Notes: generated by a model not told the origin, from the letters alone. 64,000 nucleotides of DNA from Paenibacillus sp. FSL W8-0186 (GCF_037969765.1 NZ_CP150207.1:1164001-1228000); one strand, 5' to 3'; numbered from the stretch's first letter, positions 34,474 to 44,530 are shown. A program made the numbers and translations.

Positions 34474-34520
34474 GTAAAAAGAAAGAGGGGCTTATGATTA
34501 AGCACCCTCTTTCTTTTTAC
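34474..34520. terminator. Bidirectional terminator
   Basis: Stem GTAAAAAGAAAGAGGG / CCCTCTTTCTTTTTAC with inner GCTTA/TAAGC pairing; T-rich on both strands, between the convergent sensor-domain and nhaC genes. Confidence 0.88.
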
Positions 34521-34550
34521 TCTGCTCCAGTCGGGGCAGTTTTACTGGTA

Positions 34551-35927
34551 TTACTTACTTGTTCCCAGCGAGTTTCGCTGTAATTGCGGAATCAAGGCAA
34601 AGCCGAAAGTGAATATCGGACTTAACCATAGGAATGCAGCGAATGGGGCATATTCAAGAACCGGAACTCCAAGGGTCGCAGCGAAAAAAGCTCCGCTGAC
34701 GCCCCATGGAATCAGAGGGTTGACGAGTGTTCCGCAATCCTCCAAGGTTCGTGACAGGGTTTTGGCCGGAATTTGTCTACGGGTGTACTCACCCTTAAAC
34801 ATTTGGCCCGGCAGCAAAATAGATAAATACTGCTCCCCTGTCATGCCGTTAACGGCGATCGATGATGCGCCGGTCATGAGAACAATGCTGCTGCGCCGTT
34901 TTAGCGGCTCAATCCATTTACGGAACAAGGCTTCGATGACTCCGCAGTGCTGCAGCAATCCGCCTAATGATAAAGCAATCAGGATCAGAGACACCGACCA
35001 CATCATCGATTGCAGGCCGCCTCGGTTCACGATCTCAGCTACAGTCTTATTCACGATGGTACTGTTGTAACCGCCCTGCATCACACTGAACCAGCTGCCT
35101 ATCGAGGCTTGCTGTTGAACAAATGCCGTTATCAAAAGTCCAGTAACAATGCCTACTATTAATGTAGGAAGGATCGGTATACGCTTTGCGGAACATGCAA
35201 TGACCGCAAGGGGGGACAGCAGCGTTAACCAGTGAAGATGAAACCCATTTTGCAATGATTCCTTGATGGACTGAATAGAGCTCAAATCAATAGACCCGGT
35301 TGTCGGGATCAGAAGAAATAATATCGTTGTGATAATTAACGCAGGCACCGTTGTATACATCATATTACGAATATGTGTAAATATAGAGATGCCGGCCACT
35401 GCAGGTGCGAAATTCGTCGTATCGGACAGCGGAGACATTTTATCCCCAAAACAGGCGCCTGAGACAATGGCCCCCGCTGCCAGAGGAAGTGAAATTCCCG
35501 TTGTCACGGCAATTCCCATTAAGGCGACACCGACCGTGCTGACTGTAGTGAACGAGCTGCCGGTGAACATCGATACAATGACGGTGACATATAACGCGCT
35601 CACAGCAAAATAATGCGGTTCAATATAATCCAGTCCATAATACAGTATGGTCGGCACGGTTCCACTCATCATCCAAACGGCAATTAATATTCCAATAAGC
35701 GAAAGAATCAAGATTGGCATAATAGCGGATTGTATGCCTTCAATGATAGAGGATTCAAGCTTCCTCCAGGAAACTCCGTATAAGTGTAATATGGCGGCAG
35801 TGCCGATCGTTGCGCCCAGAAGCGGGATATGAGGCTCTGCCTTGAATATAAAGATCGAAACAAACAGAAATGTAAGATTGAAAACGATAAGAATCATACT
35901 TTGTAAAAAACTAAGCTGTCGATCCAT
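34551..35927 (-). CDS. nhaC: NhaC-family Na+/H+ antiporter
   Basis: A 458-residue protein with about twelve membrane segments. The conserved NhaC block FTGSSFTTVSTVGVALMGIA is followed by ACFGDKMSPLSDTTNFAPAVAG, which holds the charged residues expected in the ion path. Length is normal for the family. Exchanges Na+ for H+ (or malate/lactate in relatives) at the cytoplasmic membrane. Monocistronic, convergent with the sensor-domain gene. Confidence 0.92.
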   Translation of the reverse strand: MDRQLSFLQSMILIVFNLTFLFVSIFIFKAEPHIPLLGATIGTAAILHLYGVSWRKLESSIIEGIQSAIMPILILSLIGILIAVWMMSGTVPTILYYGLDYIEPHYFAVSALYVTVIVSMFTGSSFTTVSTVGVALMGIAVTTGISLPLAAGAIVSGACFGDKMSPLSDTTNFAPAVAGISIFTHIRNMMYTTVPALIITTILFLLIPTTGSIDLSSIQSIKESLQNGFHLHWLTLLSPLAVIACSAKRIPILPTLIVGIVTGLLITAFVQQQASIGSWFSVMQGGYNSTIVNKTVAEIVNRGGLQSMMWSVSLILIALSLGGLLQHCGVIEALFRKWIEPLKRRSSIVLMTGASSIAVNGMTGEQYLSILLPGQMFKGEYTRRQIPAKTLSRTLEDCGTLVNPLIPWGVSGAFFAATLGVPVLEYAPFAAFLWLSPIFTFGFALIPQLQRNSLGTSK

Positions 35928-36262
35928 AATGCTGGAGCTCCTTATATATGAGGATAGCGGTTGAAGATATGTGTCCCCATCCGTCCTTTACTTTTATGCT
36001 TTTAGGCTTTTTCGCATTGAAGCACGTAGGTACTATAAACGATAAGTTGAGATCGAGTCAATGTTAAAAAATACATTCCATAAGAAACAATCCGCCGGCA
36101 TCACATAAATTTTTATCATTTGTAATATCCCTGAGCACTTATGGTTGATCATAAGTGATGAGGCATGTTATAAGTGTAAAAGATGCGGAGCATTTGACTT
36201 AAGAATAATGGACGAGAGTTTGATGTCGTTTCTATATAATGAAAGGATTTGAGTTTGATTTG
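35928..36262. other. Divergent intergenic region nhaC/dus
   Basis: About 330 bp. The only clear structure is a perfect inverted repeat CACTTATG-6 bp-CATAAGTG at 36136-36157, about 105 bp upstream of the dus start. It may be an operator; a TATAAG element is repeated at 36169. Confidence 0.45.
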
Positions 36263-37237
36263 ATGAAAAATTTTTGGAGTAATCTGCCACGGCCCTTTTT
36301 TGTGCTTGCTCCAATGGAAGATGTGACCGATGTTGTGTTTCGTCATGTGGTGAGCAAAGCAGGCAGACCTGATGTTTTTTTTACAGAGTTTACAAACACG
36401 GAAAGTTATTGTCACCCCGATGGGCACAAAAGTGTACGTGGACGTTTGATGTTTACAGCAGATGAACAGCCTATTGTTGCCCATATTTGGGGAGATAAGC
36501 CCGAATATTTCCGTGAAATGAGTATCGGGATGGCAGAGCTCGGATTTAAAGGGATAGATATCAATATGGGCTGCCCTGTTCCCAATGTGGCATCGAGAGG
36601 CAAGGGGAGCGGCCTTATTCTTCGTCCTGATGTGGCAGCAGAAATTATCCAAGCCGCCAAAGCAGGAGGACTGCCTGTAAGTGTAAAAACAAGACTTGGA
36701 TACGAGGAGATCGACGAGTGGCAGGGGTGGCTAACGCATATATTAAAACAGGATATTGCTAACCTTTCTATTCATTTGCGAACAAGGAAGGAAATGAGCC
36801 AAGTGAATGCGCATTGGGAGCTGATTCCGGAAATTAAAGCATTACGCGATGAAGTGGCGCCAAACACGCTTCTAACCATCAACGGAGATATTCCTGATCG
36901 TGAAACAGGGCTGAAGCTTGCGGAGCAATACGGTGTAGATGGCATAATGATTGGGCGGGGAATATTCAGCAATCCGTTTGCTTTTGAAAAAGAACCCAAA
37001 GAGCATAGCCCGAAAGAATACCTGAACCTTCTAAAGCTGCATCTTGATCTTCATGATCAATATACCGAAGAGCTGCCACGTGCAATGTCAGGGCTTCAGC
37101 GCTTCTTCAAAGTATATGTCAAAGGTTTCCGCGGGGCTAGTGAATTAAGACACCAAATGATGAGCACCAAGTCAACGGATGAAGTGCGGGCACTGCTCGA
37201 TAACTTTGAAAAGAATGTGGAAGTGAATACTGATTAG
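36263..37237 (+). CDS. tRNA-dihydrouridine synthase family protein
   Basis: A 324-residue Dus-family FMN enzyme. [14 protein letters not shown] near the N-terminus, [20 protein letters not shown] with the catalytic Cys, [17 protein letters not shown] and [13 protein letters not shown] follow the family order. It reduces uridine to dihydrouridine in tRNA. The position specificity is not determinable here. ATG 36263 matches the usual family N-terminus; ATG 36239 is an alternative, and neither has a strong SD. Followed closely by the UvrA-like gene. Confidence 0.85.
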   Translation: MKNFWSNLPRPFFVLAPMEDVTDVVFRHVVSKAGRPDVFFTEFTNTESYCHPDGHKSVRGRLMFTADEQPIVAHIWGDKPEYFREMSIGMAELGFKGIDINMGCPVPNVASRGKGSGLILRPDVAAEIIQAAKAGGLPVSVKTRLGYEEIDEWQGWLTHILKQDIANLSIHLRTRKEMSQVNAHWELIPEIKALRDEVAPNTLLTINGDIPDRETGLKLAEQYGVDGIMIGRGIFSNPFAFEKEPKEHSPKEYLNLLKLHLDLHDQYTEELPRAMSGLQRFFKVYVKGFRGASELRHQMMSTKSTDEVRALLDNFEKNVEVNTD

Positions 37238-37281
37238 AAGGACAATTGGTGAAGTATATACGGCATAGAAGGGATGGTAAA

Positions 37282-39555
37282 ATGTCAGAAGCAAAAGATG
37301 AGATCATTTTAAGAGGACTTAAAGAAAATAATCTTAAAAATGTGGATTTAAACATACCCAAAGAAAAAATCATCGTATTTACGGGTCTTTCAGGCTCAGG
37401 CAAGAGCTCTGTTGTTTTCGATACATTAGCAACGGAAAGCAGAAGACAAATGACCTTGAACTATCCCCTCTATGTTAGAAATCAAATGCCAAGATATGAA
37501 AGGCCCCATGCCGATCTGATGCAAAACTTAAGCCCGGTTGTAGTTGTGGAACAAAGGCCTATAGGGGGCAATTCCCGCTCAACCGTTGGCACTTTTATGG
37601 ATATCCATCCGTTGATTAGACTTTTGTTCTCAAGAATAGGAGAGCCAGCCATAGGTTCTGCTAGTGATTTTTCGAGTCAGAGCTCCTTTGGCAGATGTCC
37701 GCAATGTAGTGGATTTGGGGAGGTCATTACACCCGACATCAATAAAATGATCGATTACGATAAGTCGCTTCGAGATTATGCCGTGAAATTTAAGCCATTA
37801 TCACCGTCCGGTTGGCAGGGCAGATGGATGATGACCGGCGGATTATTCGATCCGGATAAACCCATTAAGGACTACTCCGAAGAAGAGCGTCGTCTGCTGC
37901 TGTATGGTCCCCCGGAAGGTGAAAAAGTCTTTGCGCCGTTCCACACGAAGAACGGGCCTCAACCCCATGAATGGGACGGGCTATTGCCCAGATTTACGCG
38001 GCTCTATATCAATAGAGATGTCACTAAGCTCAAAGAAGTATCCCAAGATGACGTCTTGGCTGTATCCACACATGCATTGTGTCCAACCTGCCAAGGTTCC
38101 GGCCTGAACCCCAAGGTGTTGGAATGTAAAATAAACGGTGTAAATATAGCAGAATACGATCAATTAGAGCTGACAGAATTACTTGAGGAACTAAAGAACA
38201 TCAAGGGACCTATGGGGGAATCGATCGCGCTCCAAGCGATACCACTGATCCAACAACTCGTGGACATGGGATTAGGTTATTTGAGCCTTTCCAGAAGAAT
38301 GGGCACACTGTCCGGGGGCGAAGCGCAAAGAGTCAAAATCGCTCGTCATTTAGGGAGCAGTCTGAACAATATCACATACATATTCGACGAACCCAGTGCA
38401 GGACTTCATCCAGAAGAAGTGGACATGTTAATACAGATGCTGCAAAGCATTAAAGAACAACATAATACGGTCATCGTTATTGAGCACGATCTGTCCGTCA
38501 TTAAAGCAGCGGATGAAATTATTGAGATGGGGCCAGGAGCAGGGGTACATGGAGGAGAAGTGGTCTATCAAGGAAAATTAGAAGGACTACACAACTCTCC
38601 AACTGCAACCATCCTAAACTACAGCCTCAACATAAACAAAAATCCAAGAGATATCAAAGGTCATTTTACAATAAAAAATGCAAGTCACAATAACTTAAAA
38701 AATATAAGCGTAAACATTCCTAAAAATGTCTTGGTCGCTATATGTGGGGTATCTGGATCAGGCAAAAGCTCCTTAATGCTGGAAGCATTCGCGGAAAGTT
38801 ATCCAGAAACGATCATGGTAGGGCAAGGCAGTATAGGAATTTCTAGCCGCTCGACACTAGCTACCTATATGGGAATCATGGATGATATTCGCTCCATATT
38901 TTCGAAGGAAACAGGACAACCAGCAGGTTTGTTCAGCTTTAATTCCTTAGGAGCATGTCCTGCCTGCGAAGGAAAAGGAGTGATCACGCCAGATGTTGCA
39001 TTTGCAGATCCGGTGACCATCCCTTGTGAAGCATGTGCCGGTACAAGATATTCAGACGAGGCGCTGGCATACCGGTATCAAGATAAAAATATTGTAGAAA
39101 TTTTAGATTTAACGATCGATGAGGTTTTGACCTATTTTCAAATGCCAAAGATCATCAAAAGAGTGATCACGCTAAAAGATGTAGGATTAGGGTATTTAAC
39201 CTTAGGACAGACGACAAGCTCGCTAAGCGGAGGGGAAATCCAACGTCTGAAGCTTGCCAGCCACTTGCAAAAAGAAGGCCAGATCTACCTGCTGGACGAG
39301 CCATCCTTAGGACTGCATGTGAAAGATAATGGAAAACTCCTAGACGTTTTTCAAACGCTTGTAAACAGAGGCAATTCCGTGATCATCATCGAACATAATC
39401 TAGATTTTATAGCGGCGAGCGACTGGGTCATCGAACTGGGTCCAGGAGGAGGAAAACAAGGCGGACATATTATATTCGAAGGCGTACCAGAAGAGATGCT
39501 GCATGCAGAAACATGGACAGCGAAATGGTTAAAGTTGACCTGTGCGGAGACGTAG
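37282..39555 (+). CDS. UvrA-like ABC ATPase (short form)
   Basis: A 757-residue tandem-ABC protein related to UvrA but about 190 residues shorter than the repair subunit. Walker A motifs are GLSGSGKSS and GVSGSGKSS, signature motifs LSGGEAQR and LSGGEIQR, with FDEPSAGLH and LDEPSLGLH. Zinc-type CxxC pairs occur in CPQCSGFG, CPTCQGSG, CPACEGKG and CEACAGTR. Short UvrA paralogues include drug-resistance and class II UvrA proteins; a role in nucleotide excision repair is not assured. ATG 37282 has AAGGGATGG upstream, so the earlier TTG is rejected. No uvrB/uvrC nearby. Confidence 0.85.
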   Translation: MSEAKDEIILRGLKENNLKNVDLNIPKEKIIVFTGLSGSGKSSVVFDTLATESRRQMTLNYPLYVRNQMPRYERPHADLMQNLSPVVVVEQRPIGGNSRSTVGTFMDIHPLIRLLFSRIGEPAIGSASDFSSQSSFGRCPQCSGFGEVITPDINKMIDYDKSLRDYAVKFKPLSPSGWQGRWMMTGGLFDPDKPIKDYSEEERRLLLYGPPEGEKVFAPFHTKNGPQPHEWDGLLPRFTRLYINRDVTKLKEVSQDDVLAVSTHALCPTCQGSGLNPKVLECKINGVNIAEYDQLELTELLEELKNIKGPMGESIALQAIPLIQQLVDMGLGYLSLSRRMGTLSGGEAQRVKIARHLGSSLNNITYIFDEPSAGLHPEEVDMLIQMLQSIKEQHNTVIVIEHDLSVIKAADEIIEMGPGAGVHGGEVVYQGKLEGLHNSPTATILNYSLNINKNPRDIKGHFTIKNASHNNLKNISVNIPKNVLVAICGVSGSGKSSLMLEAFAESYPETIMVGQGSIGISSRSTLATYMGIMDDIRSIFSKETGQPAGLFSFNSLGACPACEGKGVITPDVAFADPVTIPCEACAGTRYSDEALAYRYQDKNIVEILDLTIDEVLTYFQMPKIIKRVITLKDVGLGYLTLGQTTSSLSGGEIQRLKLASHLQKEGQIYLLDEPSLGLHVKDNGKLLDVFQTLVNRGNSVIIIEHNLDFIAASDWVIELGPGGGKQGGHIIFEGVPEEMLHAETWTAKWLKLTCAET

Positions 39556-39570
39556 GCGAATAGCTATAAC

Positions 39571-39691
39571 TTCAACTTCCTGGGCAGAAGCTTGATGATG
39601 CCTGCAACTTCTTGAACTCTGTCTTCGTTCCTCCAAGCCATACGATCAGAACATCGATGCCCTCATGTTTCAAGTCATACGACAGATGCTC
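39571..39691 (-). pseudogene. Remnant of an SDR gene
   Basis: The minus strand reads EHLSYDLKHEGIDVLIVW followed by LGGTKTEFKK, typical of the region after the YxxxK motif in SDR proteins, and then drifts out of frame. No start or N-terminal part remains. It lies between the UvrA-like gene and the secreted-protein pair. Confidence 0.5.
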
Positions 39692-39809
39692 TCCAAACAA
39701 ATCAAATTATTCTAATATATGGTAGTTTTGTCGCATCCATTTACAGTTAGCAAGCGATATAATAGAGTCGAATCTCGTAATCTGAATAAATTGTAAAGGA
39801 TGGATGAAC

Positions 39810-40259
39810 ATGAAGCTTAAAAAGATGTTAACCGTTCTATTTACATCCGTGCTATTACTTACATTTTCGTCGCCCGTTGGTGCCGTAACAGGGATCGGTG
39901 ATACGAAAGAAACAGCTATTGCACTTATCCCTGATACAACCTATAGTCTGTTTCTATCTAACAGCAGTGATGAAGACTGGTTTAAGTGGACAAATACAAC
40001 TGGAGATTTTAAATTTATAGGTGGTTATTTTTCTCCAAGTAATGACGTTGCAGAATATCGTTTAGGTATCCACATTGTTTATGGTCCAAGTCAAAGTTCA
40101 TATATTTTGTATGCTGACAACTACGGTCCAGGAAATTCGCAAGTAATAGATAATATTCTCATTCCGCCTGGAGCAACAGTGTATTTTAAAGTAGATTCAA
40201 TTAATTATGCTATGATGCAATACGACTTTGAGTTTGAAGTGTATAATTACAACTTGTAA
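39810..40259 (+). CDS. Secreted PPC-domain-like protein, paralogue A
   Basis: About 149 residues. A signal peptide (KKMLTVLFTSVLLLTF to VGA) precedes a single domain with GDTKETAIALIPD, SDEDWFKWT and IPPGATVYFKV, resembling bacterial pre-peptidase C-terminal (PPC) domains. The protein is secreted and probably adhesive or a stand-alone PPC module. The start at 39810 suits AAAGGA spacing. It shares promoter sequence and fold with the next gene. A terminator follows. Confidence 0.7.
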   Translation: MKLKKMLTVLFTSVLLLTFSSPVGAVTGIGDTKETAIALIPDTTYSLFLSNSSDEDWFKWTNTTGDFKFIGGYFSPSNDVAEYRLGIHIVYGPSQSSYILYADNYGPGNSQVIDNILIPPGATVYFKVDSINYAMMQYDFEFEVYNYNL

Positions 40260-40271
40260 TTCATAAGTTTA

Positions 40272-40294
40272 AGCACCCTCCGGGTGCTTTTTTT
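40272..40294 (+). terminator. Rho-independent terminator
   Basis: AGCACCC-TCC-GGGTGCT and a seven-T run. Confidence 0.9.
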
Positions 40295-40492
40295 ATGGCC
40301 ACTAAGTTGATCAGGGAGTTATTTATATTGGATTGGAAGGAAGGACACGGATGTTGCGGTAATTGTGACGAAGTTCCAAATAAAACTAATTATATAATTA
40401 TATGGTATATTCGTCGCATTCATTTTAAGTTAGCAAGCGATATAATAGAGTTGAATCGGCCGATTTAAAATTGTTGAAGGGTGGAAGGAAAA

Positions 40493-40942
40493 TTGAAATT
40501 TAAAAAGATGTTTTCAGTCATCCTTGCTGTTGCCTTGATGCTCACTGTCTCGCAAAGCGCTTTTGCTATTAAAGGTGAAAATGATACGAGAGAAACTGCG
40601 ATGTGGGCTCACAGTGGTTTTGCATATAGTTCATACACAAATCGCTTTGATGATGAAGATTGGTTTAAAATTTATAACGACAGTGACTACTCAAGGCTTG
40701 TAATACTAACCCTAGAAAATGATATTTATATAAACTATGACATTGCGGCCTTCTATACCAGGTCCAATGGAGTGGAAACTAGTATAGAAGCGATCGATCA
40801 AGGACAAGGGAAAACAGATATGTGTGGTTTTTGGATACAGCCAGGAACAACTGCATATATCAGAGTAAAGGGGCATAACGGAAGTTTCGGCTGGCCGGGA
40901 TTAGAGACTACTTACAGGTTGTTTATTAATTATCAAAATTAA
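40493..40942 (+). CDS. Secreted PPC-domain-like protein, paralogue B
   Basis: About 149 residues starting at TTG after AAGGA. Signal peptide (KFKKMFSVILAVALMLT to AFA), then GENDTRETAMWAHSG, FDDEDWFKIYND and IQPGTTAYIRVKG in the same order as paralogue A. Divergence is high, so the duplication is old or the pair came from elsewhere. Upstream, the segment around the -10 element (GTTAGCAAGCGATATAAT-like, 40430-40446) is nearly identical to that before paralogue A, implying common regulation. Confidence 0.7.
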   Translation: MKFKKMFSVILAVALMLTVSQSAFAIKGENDTRETAMWAHSGFAYSSYTNRFDDEDWFKIYNDSDYSRLVILTLENDIYINYDIAAFYTRSNGVETSIEAIDQGQGKTDMCGFWIQPGTTAYIRVKGHNGSFGWPGLETTYRLFINYQN

Positions 40943-40962
40943 AAAGATACATGAAATGAGAG

Positions 40963-40983
40963 GCACCCGAATGGGTGCTTTTT
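40963..40983 (+). terminator. Rho-independent terminator
   Basis: GCACCC-GAAT-GGGTGC followed by five T residues. Confidence 0.88.
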
Positions 40984-41015
40984 CATGCTTCGCAAATGCC
41001 TGTGTACCTTATTCT

Positions 41016-41205
41016 ATTCGAATATTCAGATATAAACTCGCTCAAGAAGAGAAAATCTGTAAATATATATGCATATTCATACTTGTTCGATCGTTTAGCG
41101 GTAATTAGGCTTATTATGTTCGAAAAATTGAGTACATTTTCACGAGAGCAACGAAAAAACTGCATAGTCAGTAGAATGATCTATCTGGATGTGAACGGGG
41201 GGATT
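41016..41205 (+). repeat. Dispersed intergenic repeat, copy 1
   Basis: About 190 bp closely matching 47032-47218 in the same orientation. It includes the identical cores CTCGCTCAAGAAGAGAAAAT and CTGTAAATATATATG and the later AGAATGATCTAT. It has no coding potential in common frames and no clear terminal inverted repeats. Confidence 0.75.
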
Positions 41206-41281
41206 CATATTTTCAGAGTGCATATAATAGGTTGCAAGGAGGGAGTACAGCCGACCATGGTGCGAGACCTCATCGCTGGGT

Positions 41282-41311
41282 GAAGAGGGGGCAGAGAACC
41301 CCTCTTCTTTT
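41282..41311 (+). terminator. Rho-independent terminator
   Basis: GAAGAGGGG / CCCCTCTTC (41282-41290, 41299-41307) then TTTT; oriented rightward although the only adjacent gene is on the minus strand, so it may end a transcript across the repeat. Confidence 0.6.
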
Positions 41312-41316
41312 GCTGC

Positions 41317-42240
41317 CTATTTTAGCTTGATAAAGTACCTTACTTCTTCTTTATCCGCACAGAAGCCAACCGATTCGTATAAAGCCAAGGCGGATTTGTT
41401 TGTAGTTAATACCATGAGGCTGGCGGATTGCAACTGATTGGCTTTGAGATATTTCAAAGCCTGTGTAAGCAAATACTTGGCAATGCCCCGCTTTCTCCAG
41501 GGTTCGCGGACAAAAACATCCTCTATCACACCGTGATCTTCTTCTTGCCATGTCATCAGCCCGCCAACAATTGCGTCTGATTGACGTATGACCATGGACG
41601 TCCATAACTTGTTATTTTTGTTTTCAGATAGCCGATTAAGACCTATTGGAGTGTCAGGCCAAATTTCAGCATCGATATCAAGGTAATCTTTTTCTTCGTC
41701 AGATGTCTCCATCTTCCAGTGTAAAAATTGAAGCTCCCCTTGCAGCTTTAACTCAGGAATCGGTTCATTCAAATCTCGATTCATGCCATATAAACTATTC
41801 AGATGAAGGTATCCTTTTTGAATAAAATACTGATTGTTTGCTGTTTCTGTTGAATCATTACCAACACAAAGTATTGTTCCATATTCCCTAGGCAATGCTT
41901 CCTTTAATTGATTTGCTCTTATGAAAAGATATTGATAGACGTTGTCGAGCAAAGTAATGTCATTTTCTCTTTCGGGAATGGTTTTCAGATTGATGTATAT
42001 GGAGTGATTATTCTCTTTTGAACGACCGGGAGGTACAACGTTAATAATGCTAACTTGCCCCTTAGCAACCATTTTCCCATTTTCAAATGCACAGTAAACA
42101 TTTCCCCAATTATCTTCGTCCCCAACCCACCAAAATATTGCGTTTTCTTTTGCTATTACGGATTGGTACAACTCGCCAAGCAAAGGCATATCTCGATTTT
42201 CGAAATTACGAATGAGAATTTCTGTTGATGATTGGCTCAA
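41317..42240 (-). CDS. GNAT-family N-acetyltransferase
   Basis: A 307-residue protein with a C-terminal GNAT domain. EDVFVREPWRKRGIAKYLLTQAL is the acetyl-CoA-binding region and NKSALALYESVGFCADKEEVRYF the following conserved end. The N-terminal half is a second, degenerate GNAT-like domain (IRNFENRDMPLLGELY). Substrate unknown. Preceded by an SD-like GAGAGGGG on the minus strand. Confidence 0.85.
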   Translation of the reverse strand: MSQSSTEILIRNFENRDMPLLGELYQSVIAKENAIFWWVGDEDNWGNVYCAFENGKMVAKGQVSIINVVPPGRSKENNHSIYINLKTIPERENDITLLDNVYQYLFIRANQLKEALPREYGTILCVGNDSTETANNQYFIQKGYLHLNSLYGMNRDLNEPIPELKLQGELQFLHWKMETSDEEKDYLDIDAEIWPDTPIGLNRLSENKNNKLWTSMVIRQSDAIVGGLMTWQEEDHGVIEDVFVREPWRKRGIAKYLLTQALKYLKANQLQSASLMVLTTNKSALALYESVGFCADKEEVRYFIKLK

Positions 42241-42689
42241 ATAAATACCCCTCTCAGAGTAGGGAATTTCGCAGTTTAATGGGCTAGATATGCAAGTTCC
42301 CCTTCATAAATTTGCCCTTTGCCATCATTAGTTTACTCATAACAAGCGCCCCCTTGGATTTTATTACCATTCACATTAACATACCTTCAATGTGTATCAA
42401 ACATAATTTTTAAATATAATGATTTTTTCCTATATGTTGTTATGAATTTCTGGGCTGATGATAGCCTCTCTTTCATTCATCTTAAAATATGTAAAAAAAG
42501 TAAGGATAAACCTTTAATTTCATGGTAGTTATGTATACGCTTACATTCTATAATTTACTAAGTTGGGAGGTGATAGTAAGAAGTTTAGCAGAATTGGGGA
42601 CACAGACAAGTGATGTTCGGCAAGGAGAAACAACGCACAAGTAGTATGTAGGTAAGTAGTGACAAAAAATATTTTGGGAGGTAGGTATG

Positions 42690-43325
42690 ATGTTTAAGTT
42701 CAAGAAGAAAATGCTGACGGCTATTCTTGCAGCATCTATGAGCTTTGGGATGTTTGCAGCAATCTCGAACGCAGCGACGGACTATTGGCAAAATTGGACC
42801 GATGGCGGCGGAACAGTGAACGCGGTCAATGGCTCTGGCGGAAATTACAGTGTCACATGGTATAACACCGGGAATTTTGTTGTCGGCAAAGGCTGGAATA
42901 CGGGATCGCCGAACAGGGTAATCAACTACAATGCCGGTGTCTGGGCACCTTCTGGCAATGGCTATTTGACGCTGTATGGATGGACAAGAAACGCGCTCAT
43001 CGAATACTACGTTGTGGATAGCTGGGGAACTTATCGGCCTACCGGAACGTATAAAGGCACCGTGACCAGCGATGGGGGCACATATGATGTATACACGACT
43101 ATGCGATACAACGCCCCTTCCATTGATGGTACGCAAACCTTCCAGCAATTCTGGAGCGTCAGACAGTCGAAGAGACCGACCGGAAGCAACGTTTCTATTA
43201 CTTTTAGCAACCATGTTAACGCATGGAGAAATTACGGAATGAATCTGGGCAGCAACTGGTCTTACCAGGTTCTAGCGACAGAAGGATATCAAAGCAGCGG
43301 AAGCTCTAACGTAACAGTGTGGTAA
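42690..43325 (+). CDS. xynA: Secreted GH11 endo-1,4-beta-xylanase
   Basis: A 211-residue glycoside hydrolase family 11 enzyme, close in length to B. subtilis XynA (213). Signal peptide [18 protein letters not shown] to SNA, then the beta-jelly-roll with [14 protein letters not shown] and [18 protein letters not shown]. The nucleophile Glu lies in [12 protein letters not shown] and the acid/base Glu in [11 protein letters not shown]. It cleaves xylan outside the cell. ATG 42690 has the better spacing to GGGAGG than the ATG three bases earlier. Complete and apparently functional. Confidence 0.95.
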   Translation: MFKFKKKMLTAILAASMSFGMFAAISNAATDYWQNWTDGGGTVNAVNGSGGNYSVTWYNTGNFVVGKGWNTGSPNRVINYNAGVWAPSGNGYLTLYGWTRNALIEYYVVDSWGTYRPTGTYKGTVTSDGGTYDVYTTMRYNAPSIDGTQTFQQFWSVRQSKRPTGSNVSITFSNHVNAWRNYGMNLGSNWSYQVLATEGYQSSGSSNVTVW

Positions 43326-43410
43326 TGCCGGTATAGTCACCAATTAAAAAAATTGTAAGCGCCTAATTTCCAGAATATTGAGAAAGTCTTCTTATCATTG
43401 ATATTGTTAA

Positions 43411-43437
43411 GGACCGCCGGACCCTCAACCGGCGGCC
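43411..43437 (+). terminator. Hairpin after xynA, probable terminator
   Basis: CCGCCGG/CCGGCGG stem with an eight-base loop, followed by a T/A-rich rather than pure T tract. Confidence 0.55.
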
Positions 43438-43527
43438 TTATATATTTCAACACAGGATACTTACCTACGTACTGCTGAAACATGACCTTTCTAGAACTAA
43501 CATACGTACTTTGAAGGAGATATATTC

Positions 43528-44388
43528 ATGAGAAAACTATTAATATTTCTATTAATGGCCAATATATTTGTTGTCAGCGCATGTTCACAGGAAAAATCGG
43601 TACAAAACGGAACGCCCGTAAAGAATGATAACCTTGTGTTCGTCCAGGGTGGAACGATCATGAATAAAAAATCCAACTATTACGGAAAAAATATCACCCT
43701 CTCGAACTTTTATATTAGTAAATATGAGGTAACTCAGAAAGAGTGGATAGAGGTTATGGGAAGCAATCCCTCAGGATTCCAGGGCGATGATTTGCCGGTA
43801 GAGACCGTAAGCTGGTACGACGCTGTCGAGTACTGCAATCAGCGTAGTATCAAAGAAGGCTTAAAGCCATACTACAATATCAACAAGAATAAAAAAGACC
43901 GGAATAATGAGAGCGAGCACGATAATTTAAAATGGACAGTAACAATCAATGAGGGAGCCAATGGATACCGATTGCCGACAGAAGCTGAGTGGGAATACGC
44001 AGCAAGCGGGGGCCAGGAAAGCAAGGGCTACACCTACAGCGGAAACAATGATGCAGATGAAGTAGCATGGTATTGGAAGAACGCCGGGGATGAATACTTA
44101 ACCGGAGATTGGAACTGGCCTAAGATTGAGAGCAACCGTAATACAACAAAGTCCGTCGGTGCCAAGAAACCCAACGAGCTAGGGCTTTTTGATATGTCAG
44201 GTAATGTAAGGGAATGGTGCTGGGATTGGTACGGCGAAGAGTTGGATAGTAAAAGCGGCGCTTTTCGGGTCGTGAAGGGCGGCGGCTGGATCGGCGATGT
44301 CAGGAACAATGAGATATCTTTCCGGGGCAAATTTGAGGCCAATGGCATCGGCCCGGATCAGGGCTTCCGCGTAGTCCGCAGCGAGTAA
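43528..44388 (+). CDS. FGE/sulfatase-modifying-factor-like lipoprotein, copy A
   Basis: A 286-residue lipoprotein: signal ending in the lipobox VSAC near residue 19. The formylglycine-generating-enzyme/SUMF1 fold covers the rest: FYISKYEVTQKEWIEVM, VETVSWYDAVEYCNQRS, GYRLPTEAEWEYAASGG, ELGLFDMSGNVREWCWDW, VVKGGGWIGD and GFRVVRSE. True FGEs need two active-site cysteines in the C-terminal part; that arrangement is not evident, so this is probably a non-catalytic or ergothioneine-type relative of unknown role. A decayed second copy lies at 54366-54906. Confidence 0.85.
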   Translation: MRKLLIFLLMANIFVVSACSQEKSVQNGTPVKNDNLVFVQGGTIMNKKSNYYGKNITLSNFYISKYEVTQKEWIEVMGSNPSGFQGDDLPVETVSWYDAVEYCNQRSIKEGLKPYYNINKNKKDRNNESEHDNLKWTVTINEGANGYRLPTEAEWEYAASGGQESKGYTYSGNNDADEVAWYWKNAGDEYLTGDWNWPKIESNRNTTKSVGAKKPNELGLFDMSGNVREWCWDWYGEELDSKSGAFRVVKGGGWIGDVRNNEISFRGKFEANGIGPDQGFRVVRSE

Positions 44389-44424
44389 CGAGAAAACAAT
44401 ATAATTGATATCCAAAAAAACAAT

Positions 44425-44456
44425 AAAGGCGCTCGGCAGCGAATCTGAGCGTCTTT
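44425..44456 (+). terminator. Rho-independent terminator
   Basis: AAAGGCGCTC / GAGCGTCTTT (one G-T pair). The equivalent structure follows the second copy at 54943-54975. Confidence 0.75.
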
Positions 44457-44530
44457 AGATCGTTTTTAAGAGTTTATACCAATTGCTCAACTATAATCAT
44501 CGTCTTGATTTAAATTAAGGAGATGAATGG

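Noticed and set aside
40975..41283. 102-codon frame over the dispersed repeat
   Set aside because: The second repeat copy does not keep the frame open, and there is no SD.
42585..43214. 209-codon minus-strand frame opposite the xylanase gene
   Set aside because: Shadow ORF; the plus-strand GH11 gene is unambiguous.
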